Positions 43,180-53,902 of a stretch of DNA of 64,000 bases are shown piece by piece; position 1 is the first letter of the stretch; the number at the start of each line of letters is the position of its first letter. The stretch comes from Rosa chinensis (Eukaryota; Streptophyta; Magnoliopsida; Rosales; Rosaceae). The stretch lies in contig NC_037093.1 in the NCBI RefSeq assembly GCF_002994745.2, forward strand, positions 15,139,555 to 15,203,554, read 5' to 3'. Position numbers and translations under genes: made by a program. A model generated the notes under the pieces. The model was not told where the DNA came from. It saw nothing but the letters and a program-made list of their open reading frames with translations, and made no database searches.

Positions 43180-43930
43180 TGCCGTCTATCTTCTCAAGTT
43201 CTCAGTGCATATTTGTGACCCCAACTTCTTCACTCTTCCGACTCAGGCCCGAGATACCAAGCTCTGGGCCATGACAAAATCGGAGATTTTGGGGCCAGAG
43301 ACCCGTACCCGACAGAGATAGCCAGTGAGTTTGGAGACGAAGTACTGGGCTTCCAGAACATAGAGCACAAGATCCTCATCCCAACTGTGTCTGCTTCCTC
43401 TCTTGCCCAGCAAGAGTGCACCCCTGTTTCTCCTTTACAGCAAGAGTACTTGAAGAGGATGCTCAACAGCTCCTCAGGAAGATCAGGTTCTTCACTCATG
43501 AAAATTTGCAAAATGCCCATAAGGTGTTCGATGAAATGCGTGACTCAAGTTTCGTTCTTTTTACTCTTTATAATGCGTACATAGTTTTGAGGACCCTTTT
43601 TGTTTTGCTTCAAGAATTTTGGGTTGTTTCAAATTGTGCTTCTTTTTTGTGTGTAGGTTGCTTCTTTTTGTTTTGCAAAATGCCCAATCAAGTTAGAGCA
43701 GAGCTATGGACATCTTCTGTTGGTAAACTTCTTGCAATCTTTTACGACTTTTTATTGAGGCACTTGCAAAACCATTTGTCAATGACAATACCGACTTCCA
43801 TTGTTGCAGGAGGATTGACTATGAATGATTTCTTGTAGCTGCTAAAATAGATGAGATCAAAACATCGGATCTCCTGCCCATGAGAATAGCTTGGGCTTGG
43901 TTGAACCATCGTGTAATTGTGTATTATGGA
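43180..43930 (+). pseudogene. Captured pterin-dehydratase-like (RAF2/DCoH-like) gene fragment
   Basis: In one frame 43,285-43,425 reads FGARDPYPTEIASEFGDEVLG, then FQNIEHKILIPTVSASSLAQQ and ECTPVSP. After a shift, EEDAQQLLRKI follows. At 43,680-43,720 comes PNQVRAELWTSSVG, and at 43,806-43,930 GGLTMNDFL, then AAKIDEIKTSDLL. This succession matches plant chloroplast proteins of the pterin-4a-carbinolamine dehydratase fold (the Rubisco accumulation factor 2 group). Frameshifts, an in-frame TAG after NDFL and non-family sequence in the middle show it is broken. It lies wholly inside the CACTA element, so it is transduplicated host DNA. Confidence 0.65.
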
Positions 43931-43939
43931 TTTTGTCAT

Positions 43940-46360
43940 TAACACAGAGGTCACAAAGACTAAAAGTTTTTGTAGAAGTTTTTGTCAGTGCAGATCTAGC
44001 CTTAAATCGATGCCCTGACACCACTCTCAGTATCTCCTTGTCCCTCTATCTCTCCTGAGTTTAATTTGATAGCTTTTAATTAATGGTTTAGGTTTGACTT
44101 TAATGGATTCTGGGTATCATTATTTGGTTTAATATTATTTTGGTGTAAATGCAATGTGCTTAAGGTTTGTCAGATTGCATTTGAATTTCAAGATTTTGAT
44201 TTTTCTTTAATGCAGTATCATGCTACACGTACTCTCTTTCTCAGCCCTCAAGCTTCTTAATTGATAAAGGCTTTAATCTTTTGCACCATAAGCTGTCTAG
44301 TGGGCCTCCAAGTCTCTTGCAACTTTATGTGGGTAAGTTTTCTGCAGATAGATTATTTCATTGTCTGAGTAATGTTGAGATGATATGATATAGTCCTTGC
44401 TAGATTTTGGTGTTGTGTATGAATTTGACAGTCATGTTGGGGGTATGTGAAAAAGTTCAATGCTTTGTTAGTGTTAGATAGAGTCATGGAATCAAGGTGG
44501 ACATAAGTTGATTTATCTTCTAGTCTTCTACAGTAATAATTTACTATTGAAAAATTGAGTTGCCTTCTAATGGGAACAAAAGGATGAAAATTATCTTCGT
44601 AACACAAGGCTTCTTGAATGGTAATGGATGCTCTTACCCATTTTGCATCCTTTATCTTTAATAGTTCAATGCAGGGGAAGAACATACCATAGAGCTGTCC
44701 TCTAGAAATATTTTAACGAGCTCCAAGGCAAGTTATTAAATAAATATGCTTGACTAATTGTTCTTTGTTTTCTTCTATAGTTTGCTGCCAAAACAGGGGT
44801 TTAAAAGCTATGAACATATTCTCTAGGCAAGTTATGAAGCTTTATACACCTAATCTCTGTGATATATGAATCTTATATTTTTAAATTTTATGATTACTTT
44901 GTTCTTCTTTCTAATAACAGTTTTTACTACTACTCGTCTACTCTGCTGCTCTGTGCCTCTTCTGCTGTCTCTGCCTCAAACTTTCTATAGGACTGTAAGT
45001 TCACTAAGTTGTAAAGCTTATTATTTTCAATTGTGCATCTTTCTTACTTTATAAATTTTATGAATGATGATGAATGATTCTATTAGCTATGCATAAACTA
45101 ACATCTATCTACGAATCTATAATATGCTATTTTGTATAATAAATTGTGTGATTTGACTCATCATGCTTATGAACATAAATGTTTTTGCTAAATAAATAAT
45201 TTGGAGAACTAATTTAAATGGTGTTTCATTTACCTGACCCACTCAGGAAATCCTTATAAGTACATTATGTATTAATTTGTTCTATATATGATTGTTGCAA
45301 GAACATGCAGGGCTATTGCCTCTTCTAGAAATGAGTTACGTTGGGTGTTATCATACTTTGCAAAAGATGAAGTAATGTGCAATTTCTTTGTTATAGTGTT
45401 TAGGTCTGGTGTTAGTGTCATTGGAATTTATAAAGCGTACGTTACTTGATGTGTTAGATTAACTAACTCATGAGAACTAGAGGACTGACAATAAAATGGA
45501 AGTGTTTGGAATGAATTCAGCACGCTTTTAGCAAAATCTCTTTCAATTATCTTGCTAGATGTTCCTTTTATGTTTATCTTGACTACTTAGAAAACTGAAG
45601 CTTCTTCTTTCATCTTGTATATCTCTATGCAGTATTTAATGCCAAGATCACCTCATGCAGTTAGGTGAGCAATCAAAGCTTAATTCGTATATGTATACAT
45701 GAGGCTTGATTGAAATTTAGGAAACTGATAAATATATTACTGGTACATTTGAGCATAGATTTTTCTTTCTCAACTTAGATTTCAGGATTGAGTTTTACTA
45801 TAAGTTGAAGATACGGATCAATGGTTATGAAAAATAACAGAATTTTAGGTATACAAGTACAAAAGCTCTTTCAAAACTGCAAAATATATAATTCATCATT
45901 CTTTTAGTGATTGCAGTTGACAATAAATTTTCCATGATCCAGTAGTTTATTCTAGCTAAGTGATTAAAGTTCTCATCTTTACAGGTGCTCAATAAGAATG
46001 AGGCCGCCAGCTAGAAGTGTTCTGTGGTTCTGAAGGAAAAGCTTTGTGATTATCTCAAAAGTCACTGACATAGAAAAGAAGTCTTCAGCTAGAAATGTTT
46101 TGGGAAATGCTTTGTGATTATCTCTGACATATATAGATAAGATGTAGACAAATTATCTCAAGTTCTGTTTCAAAAGCATGTAAGCGTCATTTCTTTAGAT
46201 ATGGAACTAGAAGTGTTTTGTGGTTAAGTGAAATACTGCTAAATTGCAATTTTTGATGTACAAATGAACTAATTCTTTTCAATTCAAGGAATAAAAAAAT
46301 TCTGGAATAACAATTGGGGTATTTTCTTTTATTCATTTTTTTTTAAATATTTTTAAAACT
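43940..46360. other. CACTA interior without recognised gene
   Basis: AT-rich, intron-like sequence. Short frames (44,353-44,685 minus; 44,866-45,054 plus) show no family features. It could be intronic sequence of the captured gene or genes, or older transposon DNA. Confidence 0.5.
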
Positions 46361-46625
46361 AAATGCAAGGAATGATATGCAAGGAATTTTCCTTGTATAT
46401 CAATTAACCATAGTTAACCTCAGGTGTTCAATTCCTTACATTTGAGATGAATAATTCCTTGCATTTATGAACTCAAATGCAAGGAATTTTCAAGTCGTTG
46501 CAATTGCTCTTTTGCAAGGGCCTCTTTGCAAGGACTCAAATGCAAGGAATATTCCTTGCATTTGGGTTAATGCAAGGAATTTCCAGTTTTTTACAAGGAA
46601 AAAATTCCTTGCAAAATGTCATTTT
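46360..46625. repeat. CACTA right subterminal repeats
   Basis: At least eight copies of AAATGCAAGGAAT or its complement ATTCCTTGCATTT in both orientations within 260 bp, ending at the terminal TTTCTTGTAGTG. The same motif family forms the left subterminal array. Palindromic arrangement of neighbouring units means this end can fold into hairpins. Confidence 0.85.
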
Positions 46626-46638
46626 TCTTGTAGTGACC

Positions 46639-47604
46639 AGAAAGCAATTCTGGATAATCTCCTATTTGCTTTTCAGGAAAGAAGCAGTGGTTTGATGTTT
46701 CCAGCACTCTTTGCACTTGTTGAGGAACTCTATGAAAATGGTAGACCACAGTTTGAAGAACTTCATACATAGCAGAGTGCTGTAAGAAAAGAAAAAATTC
46801 ACTTCCTTGAAAGCCCAGAAAGTGCTAGGGTCCCTATCATGGCACTTAATGAATCAGACTGGCATGAATTTCATAGTCTGATAGGAAGTCATAATTCTAA
46901 AGACCGAGTTCCTCCAACTCTCTTTATCATTCCAGGACCATATGTTGGAAGATACTTAGTCAATGTTCAGAGTGAACATCCTCAAGAACACAAGCTTTGG
47001 CTTGTTGAAAATGGTTTTGTCCATAATCTGTGGACTAAAACAAATGATGATCTAAAAGGTTTGCCTCCCATCATTGTCAATACAGTCAAGAACATTAGAA
47101 AAAATGACTGCATGCTTCGTCTGAAGTTCAGATCCACTCCTCCAGAATGGAGTCAAAAGGCAAACGGAGAGATTGAGTATATTTCTCCATATCATTATGT
47201 GAGAATTATTCAAAGAAAGTATCTTCAACCAGCCTGTGTTGGGTACAATGGCCAGCCAAACTCAAGCATGCCATGGATAAAGGCCATGGCCCTGGAATAC
47301 ATCAAAAAGATCATCTTTGAAGATATCAGCAATACATTCCTAGCAGCAGGAGAAAAAAACTATTATCACTACCTACGAACATCCTGACGTAGTCAGCAGT
47401 GACCTATTCCTATCTCTCACCAAAAAAGAGATAGATTCGACACTGGCATGCTTACAGTGGGTGGAAAAACTTGAAACTGACAACCACTACAAAATGTATG
47501 TTGATACAGAAGTCGAAGACAATGCTACAACAGTTCGAATGGCCCAGGCAGACAACGACTTCTTTGTCTTTGGCCACAACTCAGAGACTGACGACAACAT
47601 GTAG
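46639..47604 (+). pseudogene. Pararetroviral ORF2, 3' part
   Basis: Continues the 42,029 frame after the CACTA element. It is interrupted by a TAG near 46,770, runs on from 46,839 (MALNESDWHEFHSLIG) to 47,387, and then shifts by one base near 47,360 into a frame ending NSETDDNM-stop at 47,604. Blocks such as PTLFIIPGPYVGRYLV and YHYVRIIQRKYLQPACVG look conserved, but no enzyme motif is visible. By position it is the ORF2 product of unknown role in florendoviruses. Confidence 0.7.
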
Positions 47605-48110
47605 CAGTTGGTGAAGAAAAAAGCACCAAAACAAAAAAGAAACTGTTACCTTTTTCAAAAGATACTTTTGCTTTTCAGAAAAGAAGAAGGTGAAAAACAT
47701 TTCACCTAAATGCTTTTGCTTTTCCCTGTCCGACCTCCATCATCAGGAGCACTCAGAAAAGCAGAGGGTCACAGAGTTGTTCTGTACATTTTTAGGTTTT
47801 GAATTCAAGTTTGAGTTCCGCTTCCTATATAAGGAGCTTTAAGTTCATTTGTAAGGCATCAGAAAATTGAGCAGAAGAGTCTTCTCTCAAAGAGTAAGAA
47901 AGCCATAGTAGCAGTGTGCTTCCCTTCCTAGAGAAGTAGTGTGCTTTCCTTACAAGTAAGTATATGTTCTCATTCTTATGGATAGCTAAACAGCCTTGTG
48001 CTGTTTACCTGAGAATGAGGCTCTGAATGTTTATCATGTATGTATATTTGAATAAATGAATTCAGGTGGTTGCTCACCCACTTCTTCAACAAATATAGTT
48101 GTCATTACAT
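47605..48110 (+). promoter_or_regulatory. Pararetroviral intergenic region: promoter and polyadenylation signal
   Basis: A TATA box in CCTATATAAGGAGC (about 47,825) is followed by a leader of some 200 bp and AATAAA near 48,051. This spacing, with initiation upstream of the poly(A) signal on a circular genome, is that of the 35S-type promoter of Caulimoviridae. AG-rich and GAAAAG-rich motifs upstream could be enhancer elements. Whether it is active in the plant cannot be told. Confidence 0.7.
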
Positions 48111-48500
48111 TTCCTTAATTATAGTTGTCATTATGTTTCACTATCTAGTGCATGCATCCTATAGAAATCCAAAGTTCTAATCGTATTATTCACCTTGAAA
48201 AAATCAGTTTTAAAACCAAAAACTAGGACAAGCAGCAGTGATTCCACCTGTTAAAGTAGCCATTAGGTGAAAAACTTAGACATGTTGAAGGCTAGTCTTG
48301 TTTTTGTTTTTGGTGTTTAGAGCAAAGTTTTTTTTAAACGAATAATATCGCTAAAGCCACGGGTCGACATAGGATACAAAATGCATTATTTTGAAGAGAC
48401 CTATCCCTTTTAGTCTTTTCCAAAAGTAATAGTGTAATACAAAAGTGTTGGGCAGTCGGGAAAAATACCGAGACTTTTTTGGGTATACGGGAAAAGACCC
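48110..48500. other. Right flank of the composite insertion
   Basis: Non-viral sequence ending GGGTATACGGGAAAAGACCC against the target repeat. The left flank at 35,998-36,300 begins GGGTTAATGCTTATAC. The two share GGGT, a TATAC block and a CCCAAA block in inverted orientation, which may be strongly diverged TIRs. No gene is present. Confidence 0.4.
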
Positions 48501-49669
48501 AATTTTAATCCGAGGAAACTTGGTATACTGCGCTTGGGTGGGCCCTGCACGACTCCTCTAGTAAACGAGGGATTGAAGTTATTTGAAAGAATTCGATCAC
48601 TTTTTATACTGCTGCATTTCAACCTTTTTTTTTAATTTGATTTTTGGGTTCTCTTTCTCCCAAACAGAAAATGCGACACTTGAAATCTATCAAATTGTGG
48701 GGCTGTGATGGTCTAACCAGAATTCCCTACTTGTCTGGATTAACAAGCTTAAAGTATTTGGAGCTGTCTCATTGTTATGATTTTGAAGTTGATTCTTCAG
48801 TTGGCCGTCTCGATAAGCTCGTCATTTTGGAACTCACCCATTGTGAAAAGCTGCAGATGTTTCCGAAGGTGATCAACCTGAAATCTTTGGAAACTCTGGA
48901 TCTCTCTGATTGCCCGCTTGAGTTCTTCCCTGAAATTGAGGGAGACATGAAGTCTTTGAATCACCTGGATCTAAGTAAGACTGCCATCAAAGAGTTACCT
49001 TGCTCAGTTGGAAATCTCACTGGCCTTAAATCCTTGTCTCTATGGAGCTGTGATAATCTTACAAATGTACCATCGAACATTTTCTATGAATTGCAACGTC
49101 TGGAGAGGCTTAATCTAGGGAGCTGCTCTAACCTTGTTACATTTCCAACAAAGTCAGAATCACTTCCTCCTCCACCGGTCTTTTCAACTAACCTCCCGAG
49201 ATTACAAGTTGATCTGAACGGCTTTTGCTACCGGCTTGAAGAAATTTCAGAATTTACACGAGAAATAGATTTCTTATCTGTGGGATTTTGTGAGTCACTG
49301 GAAAGAATTTCAAAGTTGTCAAAAATTTTGGAGGGTAAAGATTCAAAAATGTTCGGTCTGTTGGACTTTGTTGACTGCTGGGGACTCCGCGACAATCTGG
49401 CTCCTCGACTAGTATCAGGGGTTGAAGTTGACAAGCGACTATTTCATCTGGCCAAGAAGAGAACCGGAAAATTGATGGAAGAATTCACGTCATCACCGTC
49501 TTTGGTGGGAACCAAAGATTTGGATGAACTGATGGAAGAGGCGGAAAAATTGATGGAAGAGGCAGACGAGGCAGAGGAATTGATGGAAAAGGCGGATGAA
49601 TTGATGGAAGAGGCGCAAGAATTGATGGAAGAAGAAGACATACCATGGATTTCATTCAGTTTTTCCTAA
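48501..49669 (+). pseudogene. TNL paralog: end of exon 3 and LRR exon with altered C-terminus
   Basis: Exon 3 resumes at 48,501 and ends at 48,578, where the donor GGTATT of the first copy has become GTTATT, so splicing is probably lost. The LRR exon starts at 48,668 after CAAACAG and stays open to 49,669 with LRRs (LKSIKLWGCDGLTRIPYLSG; LKSLNHLDLSKTAIKELPCS). It retains the segment deleted in the first gene. The C-JID domain is missing. Instead the exon ends with heptad-like repeats of LMEEA and then DIPWISFSFS, which derives from the SMG1-tail remnant downstream. Without TIR-NB exons and with a 12.5-kb insertion, it is a pseudogene unless transcribed separately. Confidence 0.85.
49530..49645 (+). 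repeat. Heptad-coding 21-bp repeats in the LRR C-terminus
   Basis: Five variants of TTGATGGAAGAGGCG plus two codons encode L-M-E-E-A-x-E heptads, an acidic amphipathic pattern. The first TNL gene has only a single LMGEEEKL at the matching place (about 20,485), so the array expanded in this copy. Confidence 0.8.
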
Positions 49670-50630
49670 GAAGAAGGCAATACATGCCTGTTGCAAGTTT
49701 GAGTCATCCAGATTGAGGAGGACATTGATGCAGAAGAGTCGCAGGCAGGTGGAAGCATTTCACCAAGAGCTTATATTGGAACAACATGGTGATAGATCAA
49801 CATATATAAAATGCTGAGGTGAACTATATATTCCCTTTGAATCAACAATTAGAGATGGTTTATGAGTTGCTATCATCTGATTAATTATGACAAAATTCTT
49901 ATCTTTATCTAAGCTGGTACAGATTTTTAAGGGCCCAGCAAGTGTGGCATGATATGCTCAACTTGAGTAAGGAATTTTTCTGTTCAACTGTGGTACAGAT
50001 TTCTGCTTCCATTGGAGCTTTTAGAGGAGACAGTCTCGTTTGACTACTTTTAAACTTCTTTCTTTGTTTATTTGGTAGAGAGACTGATCTAATCAGTGGG
50101 ATGCCAAACTGATCGAGATTTAATTAGTTTACGACAGGGATCTACTCTCCACTCATATTTGCAACTCTTGATATTTGACAAGATGAAAATCAGCAATGTT
50201 GTCCTCTTAATGCAAGCTAAGATGAATCTAGAGATCTGGTCGAGACAATAATGAATCACTGAGTTTAGGTAACTTCTTTTTCTATAAGCGACTGCTGTAG
50301 GCAATCTTTGCAATATGTATTAAAGGTTGGTCTTATGGGATTTGAACTTTTGAAGGTGCAGTCTCCTAATTACATGCACACAATGATCCATGTAGAATGC
50401 ATTGTAAAGTGCTTTCAAGAAGATTTTGGATTTTTGGTAGCAGCCTTGCATGGTGTATTACATCCCAAGTTTCTGGTCAATTCTCAGCATTACCAGAAGC
50501 AGTTTGGAAGTGCCAACATGGATTCTGCATCGTACATCTGCATAACAATGTGAGTAAACTGTTTTTCTTTGTTCTGTTGTAGTTTGTCATTGCAATTGTT
50601 TCTTCCACAATTACTGTAGGTCTTTGATAG
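49640..50630 (+). repeat. Segmental-duplication unit, left part (SMG1-tail copy 4)
   Basis: 49,671-50,630 matches 22,316-23,345 closely, including the SMG1 last-exon remnant at 50,300-50,370. The boundary to the LRR exon lies at the ACATACCATGGATTTCATTC segment, also present at 21,880. The unit is cut at 50,630 by the Tat retrotransposon and resumes at 62,492. Confidence 0.85.
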
Positions 50631-51135
50631 TGTACCTACATGTGCCCGAACGAGCATAATTAGCTATAATGAGTCACGCTCATTGTACCGCCAGAGGTAC
50701 CGACTCCCACCAAAGGGATGACCTGCGAAGGCACGGCCAGGCGGGCTACTGCTCGAGCCCTGGATCGTCCCCAGATCACCGATGACGCACCGCCACGCGC
50801 CGCGTCAAGATAGCATCAGAAGCTCCAGACGCTGGGAATCGAAGCACATCAGTCCCACATCGGAAATAAGAAGAAGATCAACCTTCTCCTCACCTATAAA
50901 AGGTTCTCTCCTCTCTCCTCATTAATTACACATTTACTACTCATTTATTGCTATGCTGCTCATACAGTGACTGACTTAGGCATCGGAGAAGTGAAGACCG
51001 CCCAACGCGGTCTCCCTCTGACGCCCTGTCTCTCGTGTTGCAGCAAGCGGAAGTCATCTAATCCTCGAGTAGTGGTCCGCCCACCAGACCCACGTTAAGC
51101 GAAGAGTCGGCTACCGCCGGATCTGAGCATTAACA
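50631..51135 (+). repeat. 5' LTR of the Tat element
   Basis: Begins TGTACCTACATG and ends GAGCATTAACA. TATA box CTATAAAAGG near 50,894, with CT-rich sequence after it. Nearly identical to 61986-62491. Confidence 0.93.
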
Positions 51136-51154
51136 TTGGCGCCGTCTGTGGGAA
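51136..51154 (+). promoter_or_regulatory. Primer-binding site of the Tat element
   Basis: TTGGCGCCGTCTGTGGG directly follows the 5' LTR. The TGGCGCCGT start is the complement of a tRNA 3' end ending ACGGCGCCA (tRNA-Asp type), common in Tat and Athila elements. The rest of the match is imperfect, so the exact tRNA is uncertain. Confidence 0.75.
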
Positions 51155-51185
51155 CCCTTGAACAAAAGGTCACCACACCACCACC

Positions 51186-53630
51186 ATGACTAACGATAGC
51201 GGGGGAAACGCTGAAGAGCAGGCAGATCAATCCGCCATTCCCCAACCCACCAACCCAACGGTAGGCATTAACCGCGCGCTATTCACCACCCCTGTAAACC
51301 CCGGCGGTGAGACAAACCCAAGTAGCAGCCCCCCGCCAGGCCAAGACCTCGCCTCTCTATATGAGCTGGCACTGGCGGATCTTCACAAAGCAAACAGAGA
51401 GCGTGAACAAGAACGCAAGGAAAAGGCCGAGGCCCAAAAGCAAGTGGCCATGCTTGTGTCCCGCTTTGATGAGCTAAAGAGAACGCTGGAGGCAACCGCC
51501 AACCAGGCACGAAGTAAGCAGTCACGGAGCACCAGGCACAGCCGACCTGGTACAGGAACATTAATACCAGCACCAATCGTGCATATGCAGGTCCCGCTGC
51601 GCCCACCAGAGCTAGCGGGAATGGGGCCGCCCCCTGTACCCCAGCTAATGTTGGAACAGGAGGCAGAGTCATCACTGCACATTCACCGCTCGAGACCTAG
51701 GGCAAGAATCGAGGGAAACCCACCCGCTCCCAGGCGAGGATCAGTTCAGCGGAGTACCCGGCTAGACCCCGCCGACGATGCAACCGCTCAAATACTGGAA
51801 AGGATGCAGCAGTTGGAACAAAGGTTAATCAGGGCGAAATCAGGCACCCCAGTGCCAACTTCAAATCCACTTTTTGCGTCCAGGCCAGGACCATTTACCA
51901 CTACAATTTTGCTGGCCATCAGACCGGCGTACGCAAAGACTCCAAAAATGTCACATTACAGCGGTAAGACTGATCCCTTCGTCCATATGGACACCTTCAA
52001 GAAAGTCACCAACAATAAGGGATTCGATGACGCCACCCTGTGCCACTTGTTCAGTGAAATGCTGGACAATGAAGCAATGAATTGGTTCTTCGAATGCCCG
52101 CCGGGGTCCATTGACTCATTCCAAGCATTATCGCACGCTTTCCTTTCCCGGTTCATCCTACTGTCCGTCGGGCACCACAATACAAGCCAATTGTTCAACG
52201 TCAAGCAGGGTACGGAGGAAACACTGAAGGCATTCGTCACAAGGTGGTGAGCGGCACCATCTCAATGCCGTGATCTTGATAAAACAATGGATTCGGCGGC
52301 TTTTAAGCAGGGACTTCTCAAAGGGCCATTTCTCTATCACCTCAACTACAATCATCCAAATGCGGTATACGACCACCTCATGAGTGAGGCGATCATTCAT
52401 GCCCAAGCAGAATTCATCACATATGGAGAAACCCCACCGCCACCAGCAGCACTAGCAAAGTCGACGCAACCCTCCTCCAGGCAGCAAGGGACCGCGAACA
52501 AAACCTCCAACACACCGCCAACTGACAAAAAGAGGGAGTGGCAGCAGGGCCAGTACCAGAACAAGCGACAGAAGGACCAACACTACAAGGGGAACCGCCC
52601 ATCCCATGGGGACAACCGCAACAAACATACGGAGTCTTCCCAGCGGTATGCAGTATTTACAGTCCTCACGGCCTCGTATGAAGAAATATACAATCAGTGC
52701 AAGGATCAGATCCCACCGCCGCCTCCGGGAAAATACCCAAAAACAGGAAAGCCAAGAAACACCGGCAGGTGGTGCAAATACCACGAGGACAGCGGTCACA
52801 ATACCAACAGTTGCAACGCTCTCAAAACAGCCATTGAGACCTTGTACCGTGATGGCAAGTTGGAGCAATTCAAGGTGCGCCAACCGACACCTGTGATCTC
52901 CGACATTGAGCCCATGGGCCGCATCAACACAATTGACGGAGATGCTCCAATCACCAACATGTCTCACAGAGCTAGAAAGCGTTATGTGCGAGCTAATCAC
53001 CCAAAGGAAGTCTGCAACATCCGCTACGAAAGATCCGCCAAACTCCCAAGGTCTGGTTGGGAGCCTATTACCTTCTCAGAGGAGGAGGAACGCGGAGTAC
53101 ATCTACCCCATGACGATCCTTTCTTGATCGACACCATTCTCGGCAAAATGTCAGTGGGAAGAATCCTAGTTGATAGCGGGTCCGCTGTCAACGTTATATT
53201 CAGTGGTTGTTACAACGACCTTAAGCGGAACAGAAAATTGCTCCAAGATCATGAACCACTGCTCAGTTTCTCCGGTGACGTCACGCAACCGCTGGGCTCT
53301 AACTATATGCGGCTAGTTATCGGTACTAGTCCATGTATGGCTGAAATACATACGGAGTTCATAACTGTCGATTGTTTCAGCTCATATAACGCCATCATTG
53401 GTCGGCCAGCGCTCAACAAACTTAAGTGCATCATCGCTGGGTACATGCTGCTCATGAAGTTCCCCACACCCAACGGCACAGGCTGTGTCAAGGGAAGTCA
53501 ACAGTTGGCACGTGAGTGTTATTCTACTACCATAGCACAATCAACCCGCCGCCATGAGATCCTAGCGGTAGGCAGTCGGGCACAGCCACCAAATATTTTT
53601 GAGGACCCCAGGGAAGACGAAAAGAGGTAA
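51186..53630 (+). pseudogene. Tat element gag-protease, one in-frame stop
   Basis: One frame from ATG 51186 to 53630, broken only by TGA at 52248 (probably CGA to TGA, a CpG transition). The N-terminal third is S/P/E/K-rich with a coiled-coil segment. The retrotransposon gag domain lies at about residues 255-390 (FLSRFILLSVGHHNTSQLF). A zinc-binding-like WCKYHEDSGHNTNSC follows, then the aspartic protease motif ILVDSGSAVNVIF near residue 660. Gag forms the particle and protease matures it. Confidence 0.88.
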
Positions 53631-53639
53631 ACATCATTA

Positions 53640-53902
53640 AGAGTCGTCAGCATCTCTGACAAGCACCCTGAGCAGACAGTCCGCATAGGTGCTCAATTAG
53701 ACCCAGAGCTGGCGGCGGAGCTCACCTAGTTCCTACGTGACAACGCTACGGTCTTTGCCTGGTCATATGCAGATATGCCAGGTATCTCCCCTGAAATCAT
53801 CACACACAAGTTGAGCATCAAACCATCCTTCTACCCTATCAAACAAAACGCAGAGCCTTCGACGAAGAGAAGTACCGTCCTATAAGAGAGGAGGTTGCCA
53901 AG
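53640..53902 (+). pseudogene. Frameshifted N-terminus of the Tat reverse transcriptase
   Basis: The expected RT entry blocks (FAWSYADMPGISPEIITHKLSI) are readable in a frame different from the 53,903 ORF, with TAG near 53,728 and an indel near 53,850. This shows that the long downstream ORF lacks its proper start. Confidence 0.75.

Larger units (their letters stand above)
42201..46635. mobile_element. CACTA (En/Spm) transposon, non-autonomous, inside the viral ORF2
   Basis: The element begins CACTACAAGAAA and ends TTTCTTGTAGTG, a perfect 12-bp inverted repeat, and is flanked by the 3-bp duplication ACC (42198-42200 and 46636-46638). Both are diagnostic of CACTA elements. Subterminal regions (42,230-42,400 and 46,360-46,620) carry many copies of a CCTTGCATTT/AAATGCAAGG motif in both orientations, the usual transposase-binding arrays. 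No TNP-type transposase is visible. The 4.4-kb interior carries plant gene fragments with introns. Confidence 0.93.
36300..48110 (+). mobile_element. Endogenous Caulimoviridae genome (Florendovirus-like), defective
   Basis: The order is: short coiled-coil frame, tRNA-Met primer site, a long broken ORF1 with movement protein, coat, zinc knuckle, aspartic protease, reverse transcriptase and RNase H, then ORF2, then an intergenic region with promoter and polyadenylation signal. Excluding the CACTA element at 42201-46635, the viral part is about 7.4 kb, close to a whole genome. A movement protein fused upstream of pol excludes ordinary retrotransposons, and the two-ORF layout with a unique ORF2 points to florendoviruses, known as ancient endogenous viruses of flowering plants. 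Many frameshifts and stops interrupt ORF1, so the copy is inactive. Confidence 0.8.
35998..48500. mobile_element. 12.5-kb composite insertion in TNL paralog exon 3, 9-bp direct repeat flanks
   Basis: Comparison with the uninterrupted paralog at 19,520-19,560 fixes both borders. The 9-mer AATTTTAAT is present on both sides (35,989-35,997 and 48,501-48,509), and the insert starts GGGT and ends ACCC. A 9-bp duplication with GGGT/ACCC ends suggests a Mutator-like vehicle, but the two ends show only weak further inverted similarity. Inside lie an endogenous pararetrovirus (about 36,300-48,110) and, within that, a CACTA element. The alternative is viral DNA inserted by end joining, with the repeat arising by chance in AT-rich sequence or by fill-in. 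Confidence 0.6.

Noticed and set aside
51283..53000. Minus-strand frames opposite gag
   Set aside because: Antisense shadows of a GC-rich coding sequence, with no matching family.
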